Origin: Metasolibacillus meyeri
Lineage (GTDB): Bacteria > Bacillota > Bacilli > Bacillales_A > Planococcaceae
Assembly (NCBI RefSeq): GCF_003049505.1
Contig: NZ_PYWN01000056.1
Coordinates: 1-41,000, forward strand
Direction: 5' to 3'
Length of the DNA: 41,000 nucleotides
In this document: piece by piece, positions 17,173 through 24,599 of the stretch
Layout of the letters: the number at the start of each line of letters is the position of its first letter
Position numbering within the stretch: the stretch's first letter is position 1
Notes under the pieces: model-generated
Databases searched by the model: none
Told to the model about the DNA's origin: nothing
What the model saw: only the letters and a program-made list of their open reading frames with translations
Position numbers and translations under genes: made by a program

Positions 17173-17829
17173 GTGAATATACAGGTTGAATGGTTATATA
17201 AGACGAAAAATGGTGCACAGGCAGTTTTCACTTCACAGCAGCTACCAGCAGCACAAGTATTGATGCTGGTGGAAGATATCATGCAAACAGGTAGAGCAAA
17301 AAATATCGTGTTGACGGACGCATATGACAGCACATGGACGCTAAAGGAGCTAAAGAAATACGTGCAAGAAATCGCTTCAGAGCCACAAAATGTGACCATT
17401 TACTTTGATGGTGGCTTTCAGCAAGATACCAGACAGGCTGGTTTAGGCTATGTTGTCTATTTTGAACAAGATGGTAAAGCATATCGTATTCGAAAAAATG
17501 CTTTTGTTGACGGCTTGTTATCGAATAATGAGGCGGAGTATGCGGCGTTGCATTTAAGCATTCGCGAGCTTGAAGAGCTAAATGTGCATCACACGACCGT
17601 TTCTTTTAAAGGAGATTCACAAGTAGTGATTCAACAAATGGCTGGTGAATGGCCTGTGTACGAAAAGGAATTGGCTGAATGGGCGGATAAAATTGATAAA
17701 AGGCTTGCCAAATTAGCGATTACCCCTGTTTATGAGCATGTAGCGAGAAAGCAAAATGAAGAGGCAGATCGACTGGCAACACAGGCACTCAACGGGATTG
17801 AGATTGATGGCAAAAAAGAGCTGACATAG
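17173..17829 (+). CDS. RNase HI-type protein with N-terminal extension
   Basis: A 218-aa protein. Residues about 74-205 form an RNase H fold with a full acidic active site: Asp79 (YFDGGF), Glu120 (NNEAEY), Asp148 (FKGDSQ) and Asp199 (EEADRL). Such enzymes cut the RNA strand of RNA-DNA hybrids with two metal ions. The first 73 residues are a separate small domain (VEWLYKTKNGAQAVF and following) of the kind seen in YpeP-like Bacillus proteins, often annotated as reverse-transcriptase-like. GTG start with AAGGAG upstream. A short open frame and an MBL-fold gene follow on the same strand with small spacing, so they may be co-transcribed. Confidence 0.85.
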   Translation: MNIQVEWLYKTKNGAQAVFTSQQLPAAQVLMLVEDIMQTGRAKNIVLTDAYDSTWTLKELKKYVQEIASEPQNVTIYFDGGFQQDTRQAGLGYVVYFEQDGKAYRIRKNAFVDGLLSNNEAEYAALHLSIRELEELNVHHTTVSFKGDSQVVIQQMAGEWPVYEKELAEWADKIDKRLAKLAITPVYEHVARKQNEEADRLATQALNGIEIDGKKELT

Positions 17830-17847
17830 CGGCAGTATATTTGTAGG

Positions 17848-17925
17848 ATGAAAAAAATTGTTGCAGCATGTGTGCTTGTAGCTAATACAGAAAAACTAGT
17901 AGCAAATGATGGAGGACAGCAATGA
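17848..17925 (+). CDS. Possible 25-aa leader peptide overlapping the MBL gene
   Basis: ATG at 17848 opens a 25-codon frame (MKKIVAACVLVANTEKLVAN, then DGGQQ) whose TGA overlaps the downstream ATG as ATGA. The start has only a weak GTAGG in front. The 4-nt overlap is what translational coupling looks like. The short hydrophobic segment could be chance. No family is recognised. Confidence 0.25.
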   Translation: MKKIVAACVLVANTEKLVANDGGQQ

Positions 17926-18725
17926 TTCAATACCAAAACGAACAATTAACGATTTATATGAGCCAATTGTTTAAAACGACTTCTACCGTAATAGCAACAG
18001 ACGATTGCATTTTACTTGTAGACCCTAATTGGTTGCCACAGGAAATCGATACAATACAAGCAACTATTGCAGAGATTCAAAATGGACGCCCTTTATATTT
18101 ACTATTTACGCATTCAGATTGGGACCATATTATAGGCTATGGTGCATTTCCAGATGCGACGGTTATCGCCAGTGAAGCGTTTCAAAAGCGCGCGGATAAA
18201 GAGCAAATCGTAGAGCAGATTCGCACATTTGATGATGATTATTATATTGACCGTACCTATCCATTGCATTATCCAACGGTCGATATTGTCATTGGACAAG
18301 ATGCGCAAACGCTGACAATCGGTCAAACAAAGATGACTTTTTACTTGGCAAATGGCCATACGAATGATGGTTTATTCACCATCATCGAACCACTTGGCAT
18401 TTGGCTTGCAGGCGATTATTTATCAGATGTGGAATTTCCATATATTTATGATAGTAGCTATGCCTATGAGGAAACGCTGGCGAAAGTGGATGTTATTTTG
18501 CAGCGCCATGATATTCATTATTTGATTCCAGGGCATGGTCATATGACGACAGATAAGGAAGAGATGATAAAACGCCAACAAGAGTCTTTCACTTATATTA
18601 AGGCGTTGCGCGAATGCATTTTACAGCAAAAGGATAGCGAGCATTTAATTGAGAACTACGCTTATCCTCGCAATATGCGGGCATTTCATCAAGCGAATAT
18701 TCGCTTGATGGAAGGAGAACAGTGA
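17922..18725 (+). CDS. MBL-fold metallo-hydrolase
   Basis: A 267-aa cytoplasmic protein of the metallo-beta-lactamase superfamily. The metal motif HSDWDH (near residue 65) fits HxHxDH with Ser in place of the second residue. Further ligands follow in NGHTNDGLF (near 146), AGDYLSD (near 165) and PGHGHMT (near 205). The first third carries the usual beta strands (CILLVDPNWLP, PLYLLFTHSDWDH). ATG start with GGAGGA upstream. Members hydrolyse thioesters, lactones, phosphoesters or beta-lactams, and nothing here narrows the substrate. It is likely transcribed with the RNase H-like gene and is followed by its own terminator. Confidence 0.88.
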   Translation: MIQYQNEQLTIYMSQLFKTTSTVIATDDCILLVDPNWLPQEIDTIQATIAEIQNGRPLYLLFTHSDWDHIIGYGAFPDATVIASEAFQKRADKEQIVEQIRTFDDDYYIDRTYPLHYPTVDIVIGQDAQTLTIGQTKMTFYLANGHTNDGLFTIIEPLGIWLAGDYLSDVEFPYIYDSSYAYEETLAKVDVILQRHDIHYLIPGHGHMTTDKEEMIKRQQESFTYIKALRECILQQKDSEHLIENYAYPRNMRAFHQANIRLMEGEQ

Positions 18726-18738
18726 CATGATGAAAAGC

Positions 18739-18783
18739 ATTGTCGCTCCGCTTTGTTACAACAAAGTATAGCGACAATTTTCT
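18739..18783 (+). terminator. Rho-independent terminator after the MBL gene
   Basis: ATTGTCGCT (18739-18747) pairs with AGCGACAAT (18770-18778). An inner CTTTGT/ACAAAG pair tightens the loop, and TTTCT follows. Confidence 0.75.
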
Positions 18784-18899
18784 AGTTCAAAAGTAATGAT
18801 TCACCCGCAAGACGCTTAAATTCGCTCATTGAAACATGAAATTCGCTCAACCAATGACAAAATTCGCTCATCGAAACAGGAATTTCGCTCAACCAAACT
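18784..18899 (+). repeat. Five-unit tract of 21-nt periodic repeats
   Basis: It starts with the same AGTTCAAAAGTAATG head as 11068. Units of exactly 21 nt follow, beginning ATTCACCCGC, ATTCGCTCAT, ATTCGCTCAA, ATTCGCTCAT and TTTCGCTCAA. It lies downstream of the MBL gene terminator and just before the 3' end of the converging endonuclease Q gene. Confidence 0.85.
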
Positions 18900-18924
18900 G
18901 GAAAACAGAGGTTTGATTTTTCAA

Positions 18925-20088
18925 TTACAACTTAATCTTCCCATATACACCGCCACCACCAGCTTCAAACGCTAGTTGTCCAGTACGAGCAAGGATGATT
19001 TTTTCTGCTAATTGCTGTGGCACGATGTCTAGCAATTGTTCCATTGTTGTGCGGTGTAGAATATTCATTTCGGTATCGAAGGCAGCCAAGAGTTTGTCCA
19101 ACGTCTTTTTGCCTAGACCTGGAATGAATTCTAAAGGTACTTGATGAATATAAGGTGGGCGCTCTACTGTAGTAAAAGTAGTGCTAGAAAGCTGCTGAAT
19201 GCGTGTTGCTACGCCACGCACGATATGTTTGCTGTGGCAAAATGGACAAATTCCGGCCTCATCTTTCACAGCCTTACCACAGGCGGCACAAACCGTTTCA
19301 TGATATTTTCCTAGCAACGGATGCAAGCCGTAATTTGTGACAATCGCTCGACCATTTTTACGGTGCAGTGCTTGTCGCAATTCCTCGAAGTTGGCTGCCT
19401 CCATTTGTATTTTTTGATATTCACGTGCGATTTTGCCAAGTGAATGTGCATCTGAATTTGTTACAAACGTATAGGCTGCTAACTCCTCAATGCCGCGCAC
19501 CATATCCGTATCTGCGCTTAAACCAAGCTCAATCGCATCAATTATTGTCGGGTCGAAAACTTCCGTCAAGCTCCGCATGACCCCTTTGCCATATAAGCTT
19601 TTAAATGGCGTGAAAACATGCGCAGGAATAAATAAGCCATTCAATTCAGCTACTTTTTGCTGCAACGACCTCGCATCACAATAAATGCGCTGTGAGCTAA
19701 GATGAATATTTTTCATATGCTCACTTAACCATGCTGAAAAAGCCTGCATTGCTTGTAATGTAGGCAAATAAGCCAAGACATGAATCGGTCCTTGACAGTT
19801 CGCATCATAAATTTCAAGCTCCGAGCCCATGATGAGCGTTGTTTTTTCATACAATAAACCGCCTTGCGCTAATTCGGTCATTTTTCCCGTTCGTACATAC
19901 TCCTCCAGCTCCGCCAATACCTCGGGACTATGGCTATCAATAATGCCAATCAGATCAAGCCCTTTATTGGCACTTGCCGTATGTAATATATTAGAAAGGG
20001 TTAAGGTGCGACTTCCTGTAATTTTGACAGCACGCCCTTTATTTGTACGTCCAATATGAATATGTAAATCGCTATAATAATCGTTCAA
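18925..20088 (-). CDS. Endonuclease Q-like DNA repair nuclease (PHP domain plus zinc finger)
   Basis: A 387-aa protein. Residues 1-235 form a PHP metallo-phosphoesterase domain with DLHIHIG (7-13), IGIIDSHS (near 48), MGSELEIYD (near 88), IPAHVFTPF (near 153) and TNSDAHSLG (near 213). A Cys4 zinc site follows: CAACGKAV (near 269) and CPFCHSK. The C-terminal part has a helix-hairpin-helix-like FIPGLGKKTLDKLL. This order is that of EndoQ (YqxK in Bacillus), which nicks DNA 5' of deaminated bases such as uracil and hypoxanthine. The start ATG at 20088 has GGAGG upstream. Single gene, divergent from nothing and converging on the MBL unit. Confidence 0.88.
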   Translation of the reverse strand: MNDYYSDLHIHIGRTNKGRAVKITGSRTLTLSNILHTASANKGLDLIGIIDSHSPEVLAELEEYVRTGKMTELAQGGLLYEKTTLIMGSELEIYDANCQGPIHVLAYLPTLQAMQAFSAWLSEHMKNIHLSSQRIYCDARSLQQKVAELNGLFIPAHVFTPFKSLYGKGVMRSLTEVFDPTIIDAIELGLSADTDMVRGIEELAAYTFVTNSDAHSLGKIAREYQKIQMEAANFEELRQALHRKNGRAIVTNYGLHPLLGKYHETVCAACGKAVKDEAGICPFCHSKHIVRGVATRIQQLSSTTFTTVERPPYIHQVPLEFIPGLGKKTLDKLLAAFDTEMNILHRTTMEQLLDIVPQQLAEKIILARTGQLAFEAGGGGVYGKIKL

Positions 20089-20159
20089 TGGAAGCTCCTC
20101 CTTATGACAATTTCTATTAGTATTTCACACATATTTCTACCTATTCTAATATAACATAA

Positions 20160-20420
20160 TTAGCGCAGCATTCTTCGTAGCTGACGTACTTCCTTTGTTA
20201 GCTCATCCATCTGCTCATGCAATTTTGTCAATTCAGATGATGAAAAATTCTCTTCTTTTTGCTGTTCCAATGCCTTTAATTCAAGCCCTTCTGCAATGGC
20301 AGATAAAGCGTAGCCTAATACTGTTATAACTGTGCCAAGATAAGCAAGTCGATCGATTTGAATATCCGTACTTTCTGCTGATTGCCCAGTTTTTTTCTCT
20401 TTGCTCGTCATCTCCATCAC
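20160..20420 (-). CDS. Small helical protein, paralogue A
   Basis: 86 aa. A polar N-terminus precedes a conserved block, TDIQIDRLAYLGTVITVLG, then YALSAIAEGLELKALE, and a C-terminal coiled coil ending EVRQLRRMLR. The middle is moderately hydrophobic and could be a membrane-associated or amphipathic helix. An 86-aa protein at 36354-36614 shares the same block and the same ending, so these are paralogues. Start with AAGGAGTGATG upstream. Function unknown; no family name recognised. Confidence 0.7.
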   Translation of the reverse strand: MMEMTSKEKKTGQSAESTDIQIDRLAYLGTVITVLGYALSAIAEGLELKALEQQKEENFSSSELTKLHEQMDELTKEVRQLRRMLR

Positions 20421-20515
20421 TCCTTCTTACACTAGCCTATGAATAGTGGGAGGAAAAAGTGAATACATACATAAAAGGAAAGAAATTTTTGATAAGCAGA
20501 AATGGAGGAACTAGC

Positions 20516-20953
20516 ATGGCAAAATTGTTAACAGCAATGCAAGGGCATTTAGAAGTAGCGGAATATCATCTGCAGTGTATGGAAAAGGAGCAGCAAAAGC
20601 AAAATAAAAAGCGCTTTTTATATGAGCTCCAGGCTTTTCAAACTTCCATGATGGCTACATTAAGCACGGCAAAGGAGTATAATAAAAGCATTTATAAAAA
20701 GCACAGTGTGCATTTACAGCATAAAACATTTTTTCACTCCATGAAAAAGAAGCATATTGTCGAGCGAGCGATTGTGGAAAAAATTGAAATTTCAAATCAT
20801 CTCCAGGCGATTTATGCAATCAAAAGAAATAATAAATTTGATGCCCGAAAAGGCTTTTACCATAAAGAAAGGCCGAACGATTCTATCATTAAGCTAGGCA
20901 CATATTATGTGCAAGAAGTACAGCAGCTAGCTCAACAATTAAGCGGTGAGTAA
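20516..20953 (+). CDS. Conserved hypothetical helical protein
   Basis: 145 aa, rich in Lys, Gln and His and largely helical (MAKLLTAMQGHLEVAEYHLQ, then KRFLYELQAFQTSMMATLS). No signal peptide, membrane segment or catalytic motif is visible. The ATG at 20516 is chosen because GGAGG lies seven bases upstream; an in-frame GTG at 20459 has no binding site of similar quality. It is divergent from the small protein at 20160. Not recognised. Confidence 0.65.
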   Translation: MAKLLTAMQGHLEVAEYHLQCMEKEQQKQNKKRFLYELQAFQTSMMATLSTAKEYNKSIYKKHSVHLQHKTFFHSMKKKHIVERAIVEKIEISNHLQAIYAIKRNNKFDARKGFYHKERPNDSIIKLGTYYVQEVQQLAQQLSGE

Positions 20954-21052
20954 TTTTTGTATAAATAATGCAATAATAGTGCGGAAATTGAAATTTCAAC
21001 TATTTTTTCTCAAAATTGTACATGCTATACTATGTAAAAGGAGATGAAGAGC

Positions 21053-21520
21053 ATGAAAAAAATAATGCAAAGTATGTTCATGATTTTACTTTCGTTAGCA
21101 ATCGTCATTCCATCTGCACATGCGGCAGATGAACGTGAGATTAAAGCAGAGATTGTCACAACAGATAGTATAGCTATGCGCAATGCTCCTGCGAAAACAG
21201 GAAAAACATTAGCGATTGTACCGAAAAATACAAAGCTAACTGCGACTGCTCGCAGCGGTGATTGGTACAAAGTTTCTTATCAAAAGCAGGTAGGCTGGGT
21301 TCCTATCGATTATGTGACAAAATATGTAGCACCAAAGGCGAACACGAATAAAGTGACGACTGCGCCAAAAGGAAATAGCACATCTGTCAATTCAAAAGCA
21401 CCAACGAGCTTTAAAAATTGTACAGAGCTTCGCAAATATTACCCAGGTGGTGTAGGAAAAGGACATCCTGCGTATGCCTCCAAGCATGACCGCGATAAAG
21501 ATGGCTGGGCTTGTGAGTAA
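21053..21520 (+). CDS. Secreted SH3b-excalibur protein
   Basis: 155 aa. A signal peptide covers about residues 1-25 (MFMILLSLAIVIPSAHA). An SH3b domain follows at about 35-95 (SIAMRNAPAKTGKTLAIVPK, then WYKVSYQKQVGWVPIDYV), likely binding the cell wall. A Lys/Thr/Ser-rich linker leads to the C-terminal excalibur domain: NCTELRKYYPGGV, HPAYASKHDRDKDGWACE, with the paired cysteines and the DxDxDG calcium loop. The ATG at 21053 has AAGGAG nine bases upstream; the ATG at 21044 is too close to it. A TATACT -10 element lies at 21026-21031. Excalibur is often attached to nucleases or wall proteins; no nuclease domain is present here, so a calcium-dependent wall-associated role is the most that can be said. 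Confidence 0.85.
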   Translation: MKKIMQSMFMILLSLAIVIPSAHAADEREIKAEIVTTDSIAMRNAPAKTGKTLAIVPKNTKLTATARSGDWYKVSYQKQVGWVPIDYVTKYVAPKANTNKVTTAPKGNSTSVNSKAPTSFKNCTELRKYYPGGVGKGHPAYASKHDRDKDGWACE

Positions 21521-21537
21521 AAATAGCTTTAATCAAA

Positions 21538-21577
21538 AAACTGCGTGAAATTCTACGATTTCACACAGTTTTTTTCT
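21538..21577 (+). terminator. Terminator between excalibur gene and aroM-like gene
   Basis: CTGCGTGAAAT (21541-21551) pairs with ATTTCACACAG (21558-21568) with one mismatch, followed by seven T and C. A-rich sequence on the other side allows use in both directions. Confidence 0.85.
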
Positions 21578-22248
21578 TATAATACATCTTTTATCAATGT
21601 AAAAAGCGCATCCCGTGGCACAACAACGGGAATATTCAACTTGTCCTGAATCATCTTTTTGATGCTATTGGAATAGCCCATACAATCCAGAATCAAAAGG
21701 TCGGCCCCTCGTGCTGCTAATTTTTGAGCTGCCATCAATAGGTGCTGCTCATTGAAATGATAGGGGGAGCTTGCAGCAAATGATACGTTAAATTGAGCTC
21801 TTTGCCATTTGTCACAGACGCTATTTTGCTGTTCGGGCTCAGGGCCAATCAAGCCAAGATGTAAATGGGGATGAATGCCCTTGATTAAATGTGTCATGAA
21901 ATGGTCTGGTAGCAATACATTTTTTCCTGTCAATTTATTCGCGAAATCTCCTGTACACATCAGTAAAATCCATTGGAAATTGGACAAATCATGCATGCGT
22001 TTTTGAATATAGGGCATTAATTTTTGTTTGCTAAGCTTCACTTGCTTGCCACTTGTTAATAATGTCACTAATATATCATCATCGCTTGGGGTAGGGGCGA
22101 GTGTGTTAATTTCATCTAGGGTAAGTAAGTCTAATACGCCAAATTCAGTGATATCTAACCCAGCATCTTTTAATTTGACTATGTCTGAAGCCATATCCTT
22201 GCGCGGTGCTTGACCGATTGTGACAACTGCAATTTTCGCATTTTTCAT
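21577..22248 (-). CDS. AroM family protein
   Basis: A 223-aa cytoplasmic protein matching the AroM family (MKNAKIAVVTIGQAPRKDM at the N-terminus, EFGVLDLLTLDEI, LVTLLTSGKQV). Two cysteines sit in racemase-like places: WILLMCTGDF near residue 98 and LLILDCMGYS near 193. This is the pattern of Asp/Glu racemase-fold enzymes with one cysteine in each half, so an isomerase role is possible. It is the last gene of a three-gene minus-strand unit, sharing an ATGA overlap with the amidohydrolase before it. AroM proteins have no settled function; despite the name, nothing here points to aromatic synthesis. Confidence 0.85.
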   Translation of the reverse strand: MKNAKIAVVTIGQAPRKDMASDIVKLKDAGLDITEFGVLDLLTLDEINTLAPTPSDDDILVTLLTSGKQVKLSKQKLMPYIQKRMHDLSNFQWILLMCTGDFANKLTGKNVLLPDHFMTHLIKGIHPHLHLGLIGPEPEQQNSVCDKWQRAQFNVSFAASSPYHFNEQHLLMAAQKLAARGADLLILDCMGYSNSIKKMIQDKLNIPVVVPRDALFTLIKDVL

Positions 22249-23396
22249 CTTACGTACTCCGTTTCATAATATTTTGTCCCATTTACATAGGTTTGTAATA
22301 CCTTTGCTTCCGTTTCAAAAATAGGGTGAGACCATACGACAAAATCAGCGTCCTTTCCTTTTTCAAGCGAGCCGATTCGATGCTGTAGCTGGACGAGCTT
22401 TGCTGCATGAAGGGTAATGCTTTTTAAAGCAGTTTCTTCATCTAGTCCATAGCGAATTGCTTCAGAGGCGCAATATTTTAAATATTGTATAGGCACAAAT
22501 GGATGGTCTGTCATAATAGCAAACGGAATTTGCTTGTCGTGAAAAATTTTAGCGATAGCGGGTGTTGAATGACGCGTTTCATATTTAGAAGGTGTCAGCA
22601 TATAAGGGCCAACTGTCGCATGAAAGCCGCTAGCCTTCACTGCATCTACAATGAAATGACCTTCTGTACAATGCTCTAAATGAAGCTCCACATCAAATTC
22701 CTTTGCGATACGAATTGCTGTCATAATATCATCTGCGCGGTGGCAATGTAGACGTAACGGCATGACGCCACGTAACACCTCGATAAATGGACGCAATTCT
22801 AGGTTGTTTTGAATGTGACTATTTTGCTGTTCTACATTTAGTTGTTTAGCACGCTGGAAGCCGTCACGTAAAATTTGTGCGATCGCCATTCTTGTCATTG
22901 GCTTCCGCTTGTATTGATTGCCAAAAACATTTTTAGGGTTTTCACCTAAGGCCCCTTTTAAGCCACTGCGCTCGACTAACACACGCGATTCAAGCGTTGA
23001 ACCCGCTGTTTTTAAAATGCTCCAAATACCGCCAATTACGTTGGCACTGCCTGGCCCTGTTTGTACAGTTGTGACACCGCCTTCAATGGCATGCTGGAAG
23101 GAGAAGTGTCGAATATCGACGCTATCAAGTGCATGCATCAAAGGGGTAAAGGGGTCACTATATTCGTTTGCATCATTAATATCCTCTGTTACTTCTGCCC
23201 AAGTTCCTACATGTGCATGAATATCAATGAGCCCTGGTGTGACAACAGCCCCTTGTAAATCAACTGTTTCCGCATTTGCAGGAATTTCTCGCGCATTGCC
23301 TACATAAGAGATGATGCCGTCCTCCACCCAAAGCTGTTCAAAAATATCGTTATTTTCATTTGCTGTGACAAATTGTGCGTTATGATAAATCATCAT
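22245..23396 (-). CDS. Amidohydrolase, imidazolonepropionase/dipeptidase-like, intact metal site
   Basis: A 383-aa cytoplasmic amidohydrolase-superfamily enzyme (TIM barrel with a flanking beta domain at both ends). The metal ligands look complete: IDIHAHVG near residue 58, the KGALGENPKNVFG strand near 150, LHCHRADD near 219, LEHCTEGHFI near 242, and MTDHPF near 295. The end has KGKDADFVVWSHP, typical of the family. Relatives include dipeptidases and prolidases as well as imidazolonepropionases, which fits a peptide-degradation locus. Its start overlaps the stop of the upstream paralogue (ATGA) and its stop overlaps the AroM gene (ATGA). Confidence 0.88.
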   Translation of the reverse strand: MMIYHNAQFVTANENNDIFEQLWVEDGIISYVGNAREIPANAETVDLQGAVVTPGLIDIHAHVGTWAEVTEDINDANEYSDPFTPLMHALDSVDIRHFSFQHAIEGGVTTVQTGPGSANVIGGIWSILKTAGSTLESRVLVERSGLKGALGENPKNVFGNQYKRKPMTRMAIAQILRDGFQRAKQLNVEQQNSHIQNNLELRPFIEVLRGVMPLRLHCHRADDIMTAIRIAKEFDVELHLEHCTEGHFIVDAVKASGFHATVGPYMLTPSKYETRHSTPAIAKIFHDKQIPFAIMTDHPFVPIQYLKYCASEAIRYGLDEETALKSITLHAAKLVQLQHRIGSLEKGKDADFVVWSHPIFETEAKVLQTYVNGTKYYETEYVR

Positions 23397-24457
23397 CTAA
23401 GAGCACCTTCTTTCTGGCTATATACTTGCTGTCCTTTAATAAAGGTCGCGATGACTTGGGCATCTAAATCTAAAGGATGCTTATTCCAAATAACAAAATC
23501 AGCGAATAAGCCCTCGCGCATTGAACCCGTTATATGTTCTATACCTAAAAATTGTGCGGCACCCGTTGTTAATGCATAAAGTACATCGGCACGTGATAAG
23601 CCTTCACGTACAGCTAAGCCCGCCTCAATTGCTAAATGCGTTGCACTGCTTGTAGGGTGATCTGTGCAAAAGACAAAGGGGGTATTCATCATGGAAAGCT
23701 GTTGATATAGCTTTGGTGACAGTGCCATCATTTCATTGTGCTCAATATAGCGAAACACGGGACCTGCAACGACTGTATTCCATTGAGCCTGCTCAATTAA
23801 AGCAATTTCTGTCGCATGTACAATATGGAATTCATAATTGAACTCCTTTTGTAAACGCTGGATTAGCTCGATGTCTACCGCTTTATGTGCCCGAATCATA
23901 ATTTTCTGCATTGCTGGCTCATGCTGCTGAAGCTGCTGCAATGTATCTCTTAAAATTTTGGCAATGCCCATGCGCGTTAAAGGCTTTTTTGTCGCATTAA
24001 AAAATGTATGCTTGGCATGATGACCAATGGAGAAGGTAAAGGCAATATTTTTAGCAATCACCATTTCATCCACTGTAGTATGTGTATGATGTACAACAGC
24101 AGTCTTTGCCCCAATTAAGCTTTTAGGGGAGGGGACAACGTGTGAGGTAGTGATGCCATGTTGAAGTGCCCTTTTAAAAGCTGTGTCAAAAGGGTAAATA
24201 CCATCAAGCACAGAATAATGGAGATTGCTTTCCATTTCAAAGCTATCGTCGCCTTCCCAACGAATGCCAATCTCCTGCAAGCCTATTTGCGAGCAGCTAT
24301 CGATAAAGCCGGGCGTCACATAGCAATTTGTTAAATCAACAGCTGTCTCATTCGTTGTGGAGTTTGCTGTGAAATATTGATGCTGCACTTCAAAATCACC
24401 TATTTCGAAAGTGCGCGAATGATAGTTAAAGACAAGTCCGTTTATATAGCGAGTCAT
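23393..24457 (-). CDS. Amidohydrolase-like protein lacking the metal-binding HxH motif
   Basis: A 354-aa paralogue of the downstream amidohydrolase, first gene of the three-gene unit. It keeps the fold: YVTPGFIDSCSQIGL, TRMGIAKILRDTL, FVFCTDHP, GLFADFVIWNKHPLD. However, the HxH metal motif is SCS, HCHRADD has become RAHKAVD, EHCTEGHF has become VHATEIAL, and the ALGENPK strand has become FSIGHHAK. With most ligands gone it is probably not a hydrolase of the normal type, and may be a regulatory or structural partner of the intact copy. The frame is open throughout and codon use is normal, so it is not simply a decaying gene. ATG start with GGAGGAAT upstream. Confidence 0.85.
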   Translation of the reverse strand: MTRYINGLVFNYHSRTFEIGDFEVQHQYFTANSTTNETAVDLTNCYVTPGFIDSCSQIGLQEIGIRWEGDDSFEMESNLHYSVLDGIYPFDTAFKRALQHGITTSHVVPSPKSLIGAKTAVVHHTHTTVDEMVIAKNIAFTFSIGHHAKHTFFNATKKPLTRMGIAKILRDTLQQLQQHEPAMQKIMIRAHKAVDIELIQRLQKEFNYEFHIVHATEIALIEQAQWNTVVAGPVFRYIEHNEMMALSPKLYQQLSMMNTPFVFCTDHPTSSATHLAIEAGLAVREGLSRADVLYALTTGAAQFLGIEHITGSMREGLFADFVIWNKHPLDLDAQVIATFIKGQQVYSQKEGALR

Positions 24458-24528
24458 TGATTTATTCCTCCTATTGCTTTCTATTCTTTAATAGATTGAT
24501 TATGGCGCTTTTACAAGAGCAACAGTTT

Positions 24529-24564
24529 GGGCTGCCCTGAAAGGAATTTCTTTCTGGACAGCCC
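24529..24564. terminator. Hairpin separating the amidohydrolase unit from the solute-binding gene
   Basis: GGGCTGCCCTGAAAG pairs with CTTTCTGGACAGCCC (24529-24564) with two mismatches. The T tract is on the plus side only (ATTTTTC), although the neighbouring genes are on minus, so its terminator role for the solute-binding gene is uncertain. Confidence 0.5.
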
Positions 24565-24599
24565 ATTTTTCTTATGCAGCAGGGGAGTGCAAAGATAGA

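Noticed and set aside
17010-17399. 129-aa minus-strand open frame
   Set aside because: It lies mostly across the start of the well-supported RNase H gene, has no binding site, and its Cys/Phe/Ser-rich composition is that of an antisense shadow.
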